64,000 nucleotides of DNA from Bacillota bacterium (GCA_023443625.1 JAEZTQ010000105.1:5488-69487), one strand, 5' to 3'. Positions 9,439 through 19,206 are shown, counted from the stretch's first letter. Made by a program: numbers and translations. Notes: generated by a model not told the origin, from the sequence alone.

Positions 9439-9546
9439 AACGGCCCCCTAAATCCTATGTAAATACTGTAATAATATATGAATTTTTTTGAATTTGTAGA
9501 CTATATTAAAGAGTATTACTTGCGAAACATCCCATTAGGGCCTAAT

Positions 9547-9680
9547 CCTATAAAAGAACAAAGTGTCAGCTTGCTGACACTCCGCGCCCGAGGGGATTGC
9601 GAAGCAATATACTTCCTTGCCGCGAGGTGCGCATGCTAATTTTTTTATTTTATAGGACGCACTTTCCTATAAAATAAAAA
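9547..9680 (-). repeat. Structured intergenic repeat family A, copy 1
   Basis: A 134-bp element sharing long blocks with 26513-26650: CCTATAA.AGAACAAAG, CCGCGCCCGAG, GGATTGCGAAGCAAT, CCGCGAGGTGCGCAT and TATAGGACGCA. Between the blocks lie three hairpins: TGTCAGC/GCTGACA (9563-9579), ATTGC/GCAAT (9595-9607), and TTTTATAGGA/TCCTATAAAA (9648-9675). Stem bases differ from copy 2 yet stay paired. Its right end merges with the T tract of the rpsU terminator. No reading frame is supported. Confidence 0.75.
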
Positions 9681-9704
9681 ACTTCCAATGTCTCCATTGG
9701 AAGT
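9671..9704 (-). terminator. Intrinsic terminator of rpsU
   Basis: Perfect 10-bp stem ACTTCCAATG (9681-9690) / CATTGGAAGT (9695-9704) with a 4-nt loop, followed on the minus strand by TTTTTATTTT. It starts 10 nt after the rpsU stop codon. Confidence 0.92.
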
Positions 9705-9714
9705 CTCTGTAAAA

Positions 9715-9888
9715 TTAATATTTACGTTTTCTCGCTGCTTCAGACTTTTTCTTACGTCTTACGCTTGGCTTCTCATAATGCTCCCTTTTACGGATCTCCT
9801 GCTGGATACCGGCTTTCGCGCAGTTTCTTTTGAATCTGCGGAGAGCACTATCTAATGTTTCATTGTCTTTAACTACAACATTTGACAT
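9715..9888 (-). CDS. rpsU: 30S ribosomal protein S21
   Basis: S21, a small basic protein of the 30S subunit platform that helps mRNA binding at initiation. The 57-residue product starts [19 protein letters not shown] and ends in the Arg/Lys-rich [12 protein letters not shown], as expected. The reading frame stays open upstream but S21 homology begins here, and AGGTG lies 7 nt before this ATG. The gene has its own strong promoter at 9968-9995 and its own terminator, so it is probably a single-gene transcript between alaS and the yqfC-yqfD operon. Confidence 0.97.
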   Translation of the reverse strand: MSNVVVKDNETLDSALRRFKRNCAKAGIQQEIRKREHYEKPSVRRKKKSEAARKRKY

Positions 9889-9967
9889 AGTCTCACACCT
9901 AACCTCCCTCCAGTTGTGTATTGTGCGTATACAACTGTTTGGGTATTTTTTGAATAGCACTAAAATG

Positions 9968-9995
9968 ATTATAGCATATTTTTCAATTTCGTCAA
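9968..9995 (-). promoter_or_regulatory. Sigma-A promoter of rpsU
   Basis: TTGACG (-35, 9990-9995), 16-bp spacer, TATAAT (-10, 9968-9973), about 80 bp before the rpsU start. Confidence 0.85.
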
Positions 9996-10092
9996 CAGCT
10001 ATTTCATAAATATAAGCTGTCAACAATTTGCAAATCCATGATAATCAGCATGGTTTAAGAATTTGCATGGAGCTAAGAATTTATTTTAGGGT

Positions 10093-10135
10093 AGTGCTCA
10101 AAATACACAATCAGAAATTGTGTCCTCTTGGCACT
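10093..10135 (-). terminator. Nested hairpin after alaS, possible terminator
   Basis: ACACAAT (10105-10111) pairs with ATTGTGT (10117-10123) around a 5-nt loop, followed on the minus strand by ATTTTGAG. An outer pair AGTGC (10093-10097)/GCACT (10131-10135) can close around it. It begins 18 nt after the alaS stop. The T tract is short, so it may be a weak terminator or a structured leader toward rpsU. Confidence 0.5.
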
Positions 10136-10152
10136 GTCCTCATACTGCTGCT

Positions 10153-12795
10153 TTATTTTATCTGTGCACCCAGTACATCCTTAGCCTTAGCAATAACAGC
10201 ATCAATTCCTGCTGCATTCTTACCGCCTGCTTGAGCCATATTCGGTCTTCCACCGCCACCGCCTCCAACAAGGGCAGCTAGCTCTTTAATAAGATTTCCT
10301 GCATGAGCGCCCTGCTTCATGGCACCATCTGTTGCCATAGCGATTAGGTTCACCTTATCTGGTGCTGTTGAGGAAGCAAGAAGGATAACTCCTTCGCCTA
10401 GTTTTTCTTTTAATTGATCGCCAAGATTACGAAGCTCATTCATGTCTACATCTGGCACCTTAACTGGAAGGATTTTTACTCCCTTAACTTCCATTACCTG
10501 ATTCATTACATCACCCAAGGCATTGTTGGCAAGCTTACTCTTTAACTTCTCATTTTCTGATTTCAGCGCCTTGATTTCCTCCAGATAGCTTTCAATCTTA
10601 TTCGTCAACTGTGCTGGCTCTGCCTTGGCAGCCTTAGCAGCACTACTTAGTTCTTGCTCCAACTCTTTATAATAAGCAAATACGCCATTGCCGGTTAGAG
10701 CCTCAATTCTTCTTACACCAGCTGCAATACCTGCCTCAGATACGATCTTAAATACAGAGATTACACCTGTATTATTTACATGGGTTCCACCGCAAAGTTC
10801 CTTGCTGTAGTCACCCATAGCTACAACACGCACATCCTCAGCATACTTCTCTCCAAAGAGTGCCATTGCGCCTTCTTTTTTCGCATCCTCTATATTCATT
10901 AGCTTAGTAACAACAGGTAGACTATTAGCAATCTGCTCATTAACTAGCGCTTCCACCTTCTCTAATTCTTCAGCGGTTAAAGCAGAAAAATGTGTGAAGT
11001 CAAAACGTAGACGATCTTCTGTTACAAAAGAACCGGCCTGTTCTACATGGGTTCCCAGTACAGTTCTAAGTGCTTTCTGTAATAAATGTGTGGCGCTATG
11101 ATTTTTAGCTGTTGAAGCTCTTTGAATCCCATTTACTTTAAGCTCTACTTTGTCATTTATTTTGAAAATACCCTTTGTAACTGTGCCTACATGACCAATT
11201 TTACCACCTAGTAATTTAATGGTATCTTCTACCTCGAATTCAGCTTCCTCAGTGATAATTACACCAGTATCAGCAGCTTGACCACCGCTTGTTGCATAGA
11301 AAGGTGTCTCCTCTACCAGGATTGTTCCCTTCTCTCCTGCAATAAGCTCCTCTGTCAGCTCTGTCTCTGTAGTTAATACAGTAATCTTTGATTCATGGCA
11401 AAGTCTATCATAGCCTACAAATTTACTGGTAATTCCTGCATCGATTTGTTGATATACTGTCTCTTCTGCACCCATATAATTTGTAGTACCTCTGGCGCTT
11501 CTGGCGGTTATTCTTTGAACCTCCATAGCATCCCTAAAGCCCTTTTCATCTACTTCAAAACCTTTTTCTTCAAGAATTTCCTTGGTTAAGTCAATAGGAA
11601 AACCATAAGTATCATAAAGTTTAAATACATCTTCACCGGAAAGAACCTTTAAGGATTTCTTCTCTAAATCCTTCTCCATCTCCCCTAAAATACTTAAGCC
11701 CTGATCTATTGTCTTATTAAACTTCTCCTCCTCAATGGTAAGAAGCTTTAAGATATATTCTTTCTTCTCTTCCAGCTCTGGATAGCCGTCCTTATGCTCA
11801 TTAATAACCACCTTGGATAGCTCTGCTAGGAATCTTCCTTCAATACCAAGTAATCTGCCATGTCTTGCAGCACGTCTAAGTAATCTTCTAAATACATAGC
11901 CTCTGCCTTCATTCGATGGAATGATACCATCAGAAGCCATAAAAGTTACAGAACGAATATGATCTGTAACAAGACGAATAGATACGTCCTTCTTTGCATC
12001 TGTTTGATATTCAACTTTTGCAATTTGACATACCTTATCACGTACTGCTTTTATTGTATCTACATCAAAGATAGAGCTTACATCCTGCACCACGGTAGCA
12101 AGTCTTTCAAGACCCATACCAGTATCAATATTCTTGTGTTCAAGCTCTGTATAATTGCCCTTACCATCCCCCATAAACTGGGTAAATACATTATTCCAAA
12201 CCTCAATATAGCGGTCACATTCACAGCCTACGGTACAGCCTTCTTCGCCGCAGCCATATTTTTCTCCACGATCATAGTAAATCTCAGAACAAGGGCCACA
12301 GGGACCTGCTCCATGCTCCCAGAAATTATCCGCCTTACCAAAACGGAAGATTTTCTCCGGTGCTATTCCTATCTCTTTATTCCATATCTCAAAAGCTTCA
12401 TCATCCTCTTGGTATACAGAAGGATAGAGACGATCCTTATCCAGACCTACTACTTCTGTTAAGAATTCCCAAGACCAAGCAATTGCTTCCTGTTTAAAAT
12501 AATCTCCGAAGGAGAAGTTTCCCAGCATTTCAAAAAATGTACCATGTCTTGCTGTCTTACCTACATTCTCAATATCACCGGTACGAATACATTTCTGACA
12601 GGTTGTAACTCTGTTTCTTGGAGGTACCTCCTGCCCGGTGAAATAGGGCTTTAATGGTGCCATACCCGAGTTAATCAATAATAAACTATTATCATTGTGG
12701 GGTACGAGGGGAAAGCTTTTTAATGCCAGATGTCCCTTACTTTCAAAGAATTCAAGGAACATTTTTCTTAGTTCATTTACACCATACACTTGCAC
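10153..12795 (-). CDS. alaS: Alanine--tRNA ligase
   Basis: Charges tRNA-Ala in the cytoplasm; 880 residues, full length. Seen in order: catalytic core beginning VQVYGVNELRKMFLEFFESK, class II motifs (GMAPLKPYF, RVTTCQKCIRTGDIENVGKT, quoted as two blocks), GMGLERLA, the editing domain with HSATHLLQKALR and the zinc-binding CGGTHVNNTG, then the C-terminal coiled coil and DHHA1 domain with GGGGGGRPNMAQAGG. Start: GTG at 12793-12795, 9 nt after AGGAGG; a longer frame of 15 codons upstream has no family support. Next upstream is the his operon, about 60 nt away, so transcription may run through from it; no T-box fits in that gap. Confidence 0.97.
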   Translation of the reverse strand: MQVYGVNELRKMFLEFFESKGHLALKSFPLVPHNDNSLLLINSGMAPLKPYFTGQEVPPRNRVTTCQKCIRTGDIENVGKTARHGTFFEMLGNFSFGDYFKQEAIAWSWEFLTEVVGLDKDRLYPSVYQEDDEAFEIWNKEIGIAPEKIFRFGKADNFWEHGAGPCGPCSEIYYDRGEKYGCGEEGCTVGCECDRYIEVWNNVFTQFMGDGKGNYTELEHKNIDTGMGLERLATVVQDVSSIFDVDTIKAVRDKVCQIAKVEYQTDAKKDVSIRLVTDHIRSVTFMASDGIIPSNEGRGYVFRRLLRRAARHGRLLGIEGRFLAELSKVVINEHKDGYPELEEKKEYILKLLTIEEEKFNKTIDQGLSILGEMEKDLEKKSLKVLSGEDVFKLYDTYGFPIDLTKEILEEKGFEVDEKGFRDAMEVQRITARSARGTTNYMGAEETVYQQIDAGITSKFVGYDRLCHESKITVLTTETELTEELIAGEKGTILVEETPFYATSGGQAADTGVIITEEAEFEVEDTIKLLGGKIGHVGTVTKGIFKINDKVELKVNGIQRASTAKNHSATHLLQKALRTVLGTHVEQAGSFVTEDRLRFDFTHFSALTAEELEKVEALVNEQIANSLPVVTKLMNIEDAKKEGAMALFGEKYAEDVRVVAMGDYSKELCGGTHVNNTGVISVFKIVSEAGIAAGVRRIEALTGNGVFAYYKELEQELSSAAKAAKAEPAQLTNKIESYLEEIKALKSENEKLKSKLANNALGDVMNQVMEVKGVKILPVKVPDVDMNELRNLGDQLKEKLGEGVILLASSTAPDKVNLIAMATDGAMKQGAHAGNLIKELAALVGGGGGGRPNMAQAGGKNAAGIDAVIAKAKDVLGAQIK

Positions 12796-12854
12796 GTTAA
12801 TTTGCCTCCTATGTTTAAAGTAACCTTTTCTTTCATTCAAATTCTTGGGCTAGC

Positions 12855-14123
12855 CTATTTTCTATGAGCCAGTTCAGTTGTAATGTCATTCCAGTCAAGA
12901 CCACATTCCGCCATAAGCACCATCAAATGATACAAATAATCAGCGATTTCATAACGCAGTTCCTCTGCACCAGGGTTTTTGGCTGCAATGGTTATCTCTG
13001 TGGCTTCTTCACCACATTTTTTCAGTATTTTATCAATCCCCTTATCAAAGAGATAATTGGTATAAGACCCTTCCTTGGGATGTATTTTTCTATCCATAAT
13101 AACATGATAGACATCGTTGAATACATGGAGGGGGTTGGAATTGCTATATTCTTTTTTAATCAGCTCTTTATGGAAGCAGGACTGCTCACCGGTATGACAG
13201 GCAGGGCCTATCTGAAGAACTTTCGCTAGTATGGTATCCTGATCACAATCTAGACTTAACTCCTTCACATACTGAAAATGCCCGGAGGTTTCACCCTTTA
13301 ACCAGAGCTTAGAACGACTTCTGGAATAATAGGTCATTCTTCCACTGGCAATAGTCCTATTATAAGCTTCCTCATTCATATACGCAAGCATTAAAACCTC
13401 GTTGGTTCGATAATCTTGCACGATTACGGGAATTAGTCCCAGGGCATCTAATTTAAATTCCTTAAAGGAAAGCTTACTTTCAAAGACATTTACATCTACC
13501 CCTTCCTCTTTTAGGGCATTCTTTACCTTCATGATATCTTTATTCTCAAAGAAATTCGTTGAAACGCCAATGACATTAGATAGGGAAATAATACCAAGGA
13601 TATCATTTCGTACTAAACTGTCTCTTATAATAACCTTCATCGGAGATTCTTCTATTCTCACTTTAACACTTGCTGATAAAGCCACATGCTTTAGCATTAT
13701 AGTTTTAATCTCATTACTCAATAAAGTCTGGCATAATTCTTCTCCCTCTGTATCAAGGTAGTCTGTCATGTCCAGTTCTACTATGATTTTATCAGCACCA
13801 AACCGACTGCTAGCCTCTTTTAATAAAGCCTTATCCTCTAAAGAGGAGTATTTTACCATAACCGCACCTGCACCAGTATAAACAGCTTTTTTGACATCCT
13901 CTAAACGCTTAATAAAACAACCTATGGTAAAGGGGATATCAATTTCCTTTGACAGCTCTTTAGCAAGGGAAAAGAACTCCTCCCTGGATTTCTCATCTTT
14001 GGAATAATTATATAAAAATAACTCATCTGCACCGCCGTAAGAATAGCTTTTTGCCAAATTCAATACATTGACAGGTATTTCACTTTCCGCATTAATATAG
14101 GGGATTATTTTCTTAGAAGACAT
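12855..14123 (-). CDS. hisIE: HisF-like degenerate domain fused to HisIE
   Basis: Histidine biosynthesis steps 2 and 3 (PR-ATP pyrophosphohydrolase and PR-AMP cyclohydrolase) in one chain of 422 residues. The usual HisIE is about 210 residues; here residues 1-215 add a domain resembling a shortened HisF barrel: [10 protein letters not shown] (HisF KRIIPCLDV), [20 protein letters not shown], and near its end [20 protein letters not shown] and EGVDVNV. The HisF catalytic Asp of CLDV is Asn here and the phosphate-binding Gly stretches are lost, so it is probably not a cyclase. HisI follows ([37 protein letters not shown]), then HisE ([22 protein letters not shown]). A TTG at 14127-14129 is an alternative start. 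Last gene of the operon. Confidence 0.9.
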   Translation of the reverse strand: MSSKKIIPYINAESEIPVNVLNLAKSYSYGGADELFLYNYSKDEKSREEFFSLAKELSKEIDIPFTIGCFIKRLEDVKKAVYTGAGAVMVKYSSLEDKALLKEASSRFGADKIIVELDMTDYLDTEGEELCQTLLSNEIKTIMLKHVALSASVKVRIEESPMKVIIRDSLVRNDILGIISLSNVIGVSTNFFENKDIMKVKNALKEEGVDVNVFESKLSFKEFKLDALGLIPVIVQDYRTNEVLMLAYMNEEAYNRTIASGRMTYYSRSRSKLWLKGETSGHFQYVKELSLDCDQDTILAKVLQIGPACHTGEQSCFHKELIKKEYSNSNPLHVFNDVYHVIMDRKIHPKEGSYTNYLFDKGIDKILKKCGEEATEITIAAKNPGAEELRYEIADYLYHLMVLMAECGLDWNDITTELAHRK

Positions 14124-14129
14124 TGGCAA

Positions 14130-14861
14130 TTATTCCTCCTGGCTCTTTTCAAATAAATTCACTGCTTTTTTTAGATCAACTTTATTCTCATATAAAGCTT
14201 TACCTATAATGGCTCCATATACCTTGGCTTCAGCAAGCATCTCAAGATCTTTCAGAGAGGAGACACCACCCGAGGCGATTATATCAAGGCCTGTGGCATC
14301 TGCCATTTCCTTTGTATGGGCAATATTAGGTCCCTGTAGCATTCCATCCTTAGATATATCTGTATATACAATGGTTTTAATACCAGATTTTTTCATCTCA
14401 AGAGCTAAGCTCACCGCCTGATAATTACTAACCTTTTCCCAGCCTTCGATGGCTACCATTCCATCCTTAGCATCGATACCAATAACGATCCTTCTAGAAC
14501 CAAAGGTAGTTACTGCTTCTTTTATAAATGCAGGATCTTTAACTGCCTTTGTTCCGATAATAACTCGTTCAATTCCTAAATTTAATTTATTCTCAATATC
14601 CTTAATCGTACGAATTCCCCCTCCAACTTGGATAGGAATTTGAACCTCAGATACTATTTCTTTGATAACCTCATCATTGACAGAATGGCCTACCAAAGCT
14701 CCATCCAGGTCTACAATATGGATAAAGGAAGCCCCGCAAGCTTCCCACTGTTTTGCTATTTTTAGAGGTATATCAGAATACACTAAAACATCCTGAAAAC
14801 TTCCTTGTCTTAATCTAACACATTGTCCATTGCGAATATCAATTGCCGGAAATAATTTCAT
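14130..14861 (-). CDS. hisA: ProFAR isomerase HisA
   Basis: 1-(5-phosphoribosyl)-5-[(5-phosphoribosylamino)methylideneamino] imidazole-4-carboxamide isomerase, step 4 of histidine synthesis; 243 residues, a TIM barrel. Seen: start MKLFPAIDIRNGQCVRLRQG with catalytic Asp in AIDI, VGGGIRTIKDIE phosphate loop, VIIGTKAVKD, and the second catalytic Asp in YTDISKDGMLQGPN, then IASGGVSSLKDLE. The frame is open upstream into hisB, but homology and an AAAGG site place the start here. hisB ends 28 nt before it; hisIE starts within about 10 nt of its stop. Confidence 0.97.
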   Translation of the reverse strand: MKLFPAIDIRNGQCVRLRQGSFQDVLVYSDIPLKIAKQWEACGASFIHIVDLDGALVGHSVNDEVIKEIVSEVQIPIQVGGGIRTIKDIENKLNLGIERVIIGTKAVKDPAFIKEAVTTFGSRRIVIGIDAKDGMVAIEGWEKVSNYQAVSLALEMKKSGIKTIVYTDISKDGMLQGPNIAHTKEMADATGLDIIASGGVSSLKDLEMLAEAKVYGAIIGKALYENKVDLKKAVNLFEKSQEE

Positions 14862-14889
14862 AGTTCGCCCTGCCTTTCTAATCAGTTCT

Positions 14890-15483
14890 CTAGTCGATGG
14901 AGCCTTTCGTAGATAAGACTCCTTGAATGCGCTCGTCATAACTACAAGCTTCATCCAAAGCTTTTCCAAATGCTTTAAAAGCAGCTTCAATAATATGGTG
15001 ATCATTACCACCACTAAGCATCTTAATATGTAAATTCATACCTGCAGAATAGGACACTGCATAGAAGAATTCTTTAACCATATCAGTTTCCAAATATCCA
15101 ACCTTATCTGATGAAAATTCCAAATCATAAACAAGATAGGGTCTGCCTGATAAGTCTATAGCACACAATATTAGGGTCTCATCCATAGGCAAGATAAAAG
15201 AACCGTAACGCTTAATTCCCTGCTTATCCCCCAGAGCACTTTTAATTGCTTGACCTAATACTATGCCAGTATCCTCTATGGTATGGTGGGAATCTACATA
15301 AAGATCACCTTTTACATTCAGTTTTAAATCAAAAAAGCCGTGTCTGGTAAAGCTATCCAGCATATGGTTAAAAAATCCGATCCCCGTTTCAATCTGGCTT
15401 TTTCCGCTACCATCCACAGAAAAATCCATATCAATTTCCGTTTCCTTGGTCTTTCTTTTTATCTCGGCATTTCTGTTACTCAT
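14890..15483 (-). CDS. hisB: Imidazoleglycerol-phosphate dehydratase HisB
   Basis: Dehydrates imidazoleglycerol phosphate to imidazole acetol phosphate; a manganese enzyme, 197 residues, single-function (no HisB phosphatase domain). Seen: GIGFFNHMLDSFTRHGFFDL, the metal-binding YVDSHHTIEDTGIVLGQA, SGRPYLVYDL and the second metal motif GGNDHHIIEAAFKAFGKAL. AGGAGG lies 10 nt before the ATG. Lies between hisD (156-nt gap) and hisA. The partner histidinol-phosphatase and hisC are not in this window. Confidence 0.97.
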   Translation of the reverse strand: MSNRNAEIKRKTKETEIDMDFSVDGSGKSQIETGIGFFNHMLDSFTRHGFFDLKLNVKGDLYVDSHHTIEDTGIVLGQAIKSALGDKQGIKRYGSFILPMDETLILCAIDLSGRPYLVYDLEFSSDKVGYLETDMVKEFFYAVSYSAGMNLHIKMLSGGNDHHIIEAAFKAFGKALDEACSYDERIQGVLSTKGSID

Positions 15484-15639
15484 CTGCTGTACCCCTCCTT
15501 TTAATAATTATACAATATGAGCAATAAATGTCAAATGACTTTTAACATAACAATTCAGTTATTATCATGTCCCATCATAAATTAGTCTTTCCTAACATTA
15601 TACCCTCTTATTGCTATATCATATTCGCCCTTTTCTTCC

Positions 15640-16929
15640 TTACTCAAATCTTACTGCGATGGAATTTGCATGGGCTGTCAGACCTTCGGATTCTGCAAAG
15701 GTTACTATATCCTTATAAATGGGCTCTAAAGCCTCTCTGGAATAAGAGATTATACTGGATTTTTTAATAAAGTCATCCACACTTAAAGGAGAGAAGAATT
15801 TGGCGGTTCCATTGGTGGGTAATACGTGATTTGGTCCAGCCATATAATCTCCCAGGGGTTCGCTGGAATATTCTCCGATAAAGATTGCTCCTGCATTCTT
15901 TATCTTGGTCATGACCATAAAGGGATCCTTGGTCATAATCTCTAAATGCTCCGAAGCTATTTCATTGGCTGTATCAATGGCGTCTTGCATACTCTCGGCC
16001 ACCATAATATATCCATAATTATCCAAGGAGGCTTGTAGTAGTTCCTTCCTTGATAACTGTGCCACAAACTTGTCTACTTCTTCAGAGACTTGCTCTGCCA
16101 ACTCTTTGCTGGTTGTAATTAGTATAGAGGAAGCCAGCTCATCATGTTCTGCCTGGGAGAGTAGATCAGCGGCTATATATCTTGGATTAGCAGTTTCGTC
16201 AGCAAGAACCAGAATTTCACTAGGCCCTGCTATGGAATCAATACTAACATGACCATAGACTGCTTTCTTAGCCAAGGCAACATAGATATTACCAGGACCA
16301 ACAATCTTATCCACTTTAGCAACACTTTCCGTACCATAGGCTAAAGCTCCAATGGCTTGGGCACCACCTATCTTATAAATCTCCGTTACTCCAGCTTCCT
16401 TAGCAGCAACCAAGGTTCCCGGGTTTACCTTGCCATCCCTTCCCGGCGGTGTTGTCATAGCAATTCGTTCTACGCCTGCTACCTTCGCAGGTATCACATT
16501 CATTAGAACAGAGGAAGGATAGGCTGCTTTCCCGCCTGGAACATAGACACCTACTGCAGATATGGGGGTTACCTTCTGTCCCAGGATAGTCCCCTGATCC
16601 GTTGTGTCAAACCAGCCATACTGCTTCTGCTTAGCATGATAGGCTTCAATATTAACAATTGCTTTACGGATAACCTCCAATACAGAAGGATCAACCTTGG
16701 TATAGGCTTCCTCAATCTCTTCCTTGGTAACGAGAATTGTATCCTGGGTCAAAACTGCCTTATCAAAACGTTCTGTATAATCAAATAAAGCTTCATCCTT
16801 TTTTTCTTTTACATCTTTTAAGATTTTTGCCACAACCTCTGCATATTCCTCATATTGATTAGGGCTTCTCTTTAATAAATTATCAAGAATGTTCTTTTTG
16901 TTTTCTGTATTCAAAGTAATGATTCTCAT
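15640..16929 (-). CDS. hisD: Histidinol dehydrogenase
   Basis: Oxidises histidinol to histidine with two NAD, last step of the pathway; zinc enzyme, 429 residues. Seen: GVYVPGGKAAYPSSVLM, IYKIGGAQAIGALAYGTE, VDKIVGPGNIYVALAK, IDSIAGPSEILVLAD, the zinc ligands in LLSQAEHDE and ASEHLEI, and GPNHVLPTNGTAKFFSPL. Start: AGGGA lies 9 nt before this ATG; a TTG six codons upstream is weaker. Third gene of the his operon, 33 nt after hisG. Confidence 0.97.
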   Translation of the reverse strand: MRIITLNTENKKNILDNLLKRSPNQYEEYAEVVAKILKDVKEKKDEALFDYTERFDKAVLTQDTILVTKEEIEEAYTKVDPSVLEVIRKAIVNIEAYHAKQKQYGWFDTTDQGTILGQKVTPISAVGVYVPGGKAAYPSSVLMNVIPAKVAGVERIAMTTPPGRDGKVNPGTLVAAKEAGVTEIYKIGGAQAIGALAYGTESVAKVDKIVGPGNIYVALAKKAVYGHVSIDSIAGPSEILVLADETANPRYIAADLLSQAEHDELASSILITTSKELAEQVSEEVDKFVAQLSRKELLQASLDNYGYIMVAESMQDAIDTANEIASEHLEIMTKDPFMVMTKIKNAGAIFIGEYSSEPLGDYMAGPNHVLPTNGTAKFFSPLSVDDFIKKSSIISYSREALEPIYKDIVTFAESEGLTAHANSIAVRFE

Positions 16930-16962
16930 CTTAATTCTTCCCTTCAAGGCGTATTTTTGTAT

Positions 16963-17610
16963 CTATTTACCAGTGGAAGCCAATTCCTTTAAATCTCTGA
17001 TTATTTTCGTAATGCGTTCATGCTCCATCTTCATACTTACTTCATTAACCACCATGCGAGCAGAAATATTACAGATTTCTTCTAGAACCTCTAGTCCATT
17101 CTCCTTTAAGGTAGAGCCAGTCTCTACAATATCTACGATTACTTCTGCCAATCCTACTATGGGTGCAAGTTCTATGGAGCCATTAAGCTTGATAATCTCA
17201 ACGGTTTGATGCTTCTTATTATAGAAATAATCCTTAGCGATATTAGGATACTTTGTAGCCACACGAATTAATTCACCATGCTGTAATAATTCCTTTGCTA
17301 AGTTAGGTCCTGCAACGCACATTCTGCATTTACCAAGGCCTAAATCAACTACCTCATACATCTTTCTGCCTTCTTCTAAAATCGTATCCTTGCCCACAAA
17401 TCCAATATCAGCAGCACCATATTCAACATATGTAGGAACATCATTGGCTTTTGCTAAGAAGAATTTTAATTTTAATTCCTCATTTACAAAAATTAATTTC
17501 CTTGAAGTTTTATCCTTGATCTCCTCACAGGATATTCCTATTTTCTCAAGCATACCCAGTGTATTTAAAGCCAAACGGCCTTTTGCCAAAGCAATGGTAA
17601 TATATCTCAT
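16963..17610 (-). CDS. hisG: ATP phosphoribosyltransferase, short form
   Basis: First and committed step of histidine synthesis: ATP plus PRPP to PR-ATP. At 215 residues this is the short form lacking the C-terminal regulatory domain, so it needs HisZ for activity and histidine feedback; hisZ is next upstream. Seen: [44 protein letters not shown] and the PRPP-binding [19 protein letters not shown]. Start ATG chosen two codons inside a GTG; AAAGG is 10 nt upstream. Confidence 0.97.
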   Translation of the reverse strand: MRYITIALAKGRLALNTLGMLEKIGISCEEIKDKTSRKLIFVNEELKLKFFLAKANDVPTYVEYGAADIGFVGKDTILEEGRKMYEVVDLGLGKCRMCVAGPNLAKELLQHGELIRVATKYPNIAKDYFYNKKHQTVEIIKLNGSIELAPIVGLAEVIVDIVETGSTLKENGLEVLEEICNISARMVVNEVSMKMEHERITKIIRDLKELASTGK

Positions 17611-17758
17611 CCCCACTCATCCTTTCATCTTATTTATTTTAGGTAATTACCATACTATATTGAATGTCTTGTGTACACAACAGATACACATCCCTTCGCA
17701 GCAACCCTCCCTGGCCTATAATAATTTATGGCTTAGGAGCTTCCTTTTATTAGATATT

Positions 17759-19021
17759 CTACTGTAGAAATTCCTTCATCTGTGCCACTTGTATGGTTCC
17801 ATCAGCAATATTTTGCACCTTAATATCAGAATCATTATCAAGATATAATATACCACCCATATTCATCCGTTTTGCATAGTTAAAAATATCTTCCGTATCA
17901 AAATCGCCCTTGGACTTCTGTAGAATAGTATTAATTTCATTCTTACGAAAATGATTTGCCAAAGCAATAGCCTTCTTGCGATATTCTATTTTATATATAA
18001 TCAGTGTATCTGCTGCTATCGGTTCTGGTAGAAGCTTTTGTCTAGATAGTGCCAGCATAAGTTGATCAATAACAATTACAAGACCTATTGCCGGTGCCTC
18101 TTTGCCAAACTGTCCAATGAGATTATCATAGCGTCCTCCAGTTGCAACGGCATCCCCAGTACCATAAGTATAGGCATTAAAAATAATACCTGTATAATAG
18201 TTATATTTACTTAACATACCTAGATCAAAGGATACATATTTCTCATAGCCATATTCTCTCAAAATCTCATAAAGCTTCTCCAAACGATGAATGGCCTTGT
18301 TAGCACGGGGGTTTGCGGTCAACTCCTTTGCCAGAGATAGGGTATCCAAGGTTCCAAAGAGTTCTGATAACTTAAGAAACACCTCTTTTTGCTCCCTGCT
18401 CATATCCTTTTTCATTATTATCTCTTCAACGCCAAACATATTCTTCTTCTGTATAAGTTCACGCAATTTAATGACTTCTTCTTCCTCTTCAAAGCCTGCC
18501 TCATCAACTAAAGCACGAAAGAAATCTGCATCTCCGATTTCTAGTTGGAACTCTTTAAGCCCTGATTGCAATAATAAGTCAATGGTTAATGCCAGCATCT
18601 CTGCATCTGCTTCAATACTATCATCATTAATAAGCTCTGCCCCTAGTTGGGTTACTTCCTTTAACTTACCTTGATAACTGGTGTTGTTAATAAAGGTATT
18701 ACCCATATATCCTAAACGAATGGGCAGATTCTCTTCTTTATAATACTTAGCTGCACAACGAGCAATGGAGGGCGTAATATCCGGACGCAGAACTAGGGTA
18801 TTACCATCCCGGTCAAAGAATTTATACATATCCTTAGAGGCAACCGTTCCTCGCTCCTGACTGAATATATCAAAAAATTCAAAGCTTGGAGTCTGTATAT
18901 CGCGAAAGCCATAACGTTCCAGCACATGATGGAGGTTTCTCTGCAACGTTAATTTTGTTGCACATTCTAAATTATAGATATCTCTTACTCCCTCAGGTGT
19001 ATGTAGTAATTTTTCCTTCAT
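17759..19021 (-). CDS. hisZ: ATP phosphoribosyltransferase regulatory subunit HisZ
   Basis: Histidyl-tRNA synthetase paralogue that has no charging activity and forms the hetero-octameric ATP phosphoribosyltransferase with short HisG. 420 residues. Seen: TPEGVRDIY, motif-2-like DGNTLVLRPDITPSIARCAA, GRYDNLIGQFGKEAPAIGL near the C-terminal part of the catalytic fold. The separate tRNA anticodon domain is reduced. First gene of the his operon, about 100 nt after a consensus promoter. Start: ATG (MKEKLLHTPEG) rather than the TTG four codons earlier; spacing to AAAGG is 13 nt, so the choice is not certain. 148 nt without a gene separate it from hisG. Confidence 0.93.
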   Translation of the reverse strand: MKEKLLHTPEGVRDIYNLECATKLTLQRNLHHVLERYGFRDIQTPSFEFFDIFSQERGTVASKDMYKFFDRDGNTLVLRPDITPSIARCAAKYYKEENLPIRLGYMGNTFINNTSYQGKLKEVTQLGAELINDDSIEADAEMLALTIDLLLQSGLKEFQLEIGDADFFRALVDEAGFEEEEEVIKLRELIQKKNMFGVEEIIMKKDMSREQKEVFLKLSELFGTLDTLSLAKELTANPRANKAIHRLEKLYEILREYGYEKYVSFDLGMLSKYNYYTGIIFNAYTYGTGDAVATGGRYDNLIGQFGKEAPAIGLVIVIDQLMLALSRQKLLPEPIAADTLIIYKIEYRKKAIALANHFRKNEINTILQKSKGDFDTEDIFNYAKRMNMGGILYLDNDSDIKVQNIADGTIQVAQMKEFLQ

Positions 19022-19121
19022 AAATAACACCAAGCCTTTCTTGAAAATAATTTAATGTTTAGCAAAGTTCACTTCATTCTGGTAACGTGATAATTCGCTA
19101 CCACGCTAATATAATTAGCTC

Positions 19122-19150
19122 ATTATAATTTATTCCAGTTCCTATGTCAA
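19122..19150 (-). promoter_or_regulatory. Consensus sigma-A promoter of the his operon
   Basis: Perfect TTGACA (-35, 19145-19150), 17-bp spacer and TATAAT (-10, 19122-19127), about 100 bp before hisZ. The short leader between has a GTGGTA-containing imperfect hairpin but is too short for a T-box. Confidence 0.9.
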
Positions 19151-19206
19151 TGATAATTTTAAAAGATATTAAAATTCTCTGATAATCGTCGATAATCTTA
19201 AAAGAT

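Noticed and set aside
19030..19121. T-box-like GTGGTA sequence in the his leader
   Set aside because: The consensus promoter lies only about 100 bp before hisZ, leaving no room for a specifier stem, and the antiterminator consensus is not matched.
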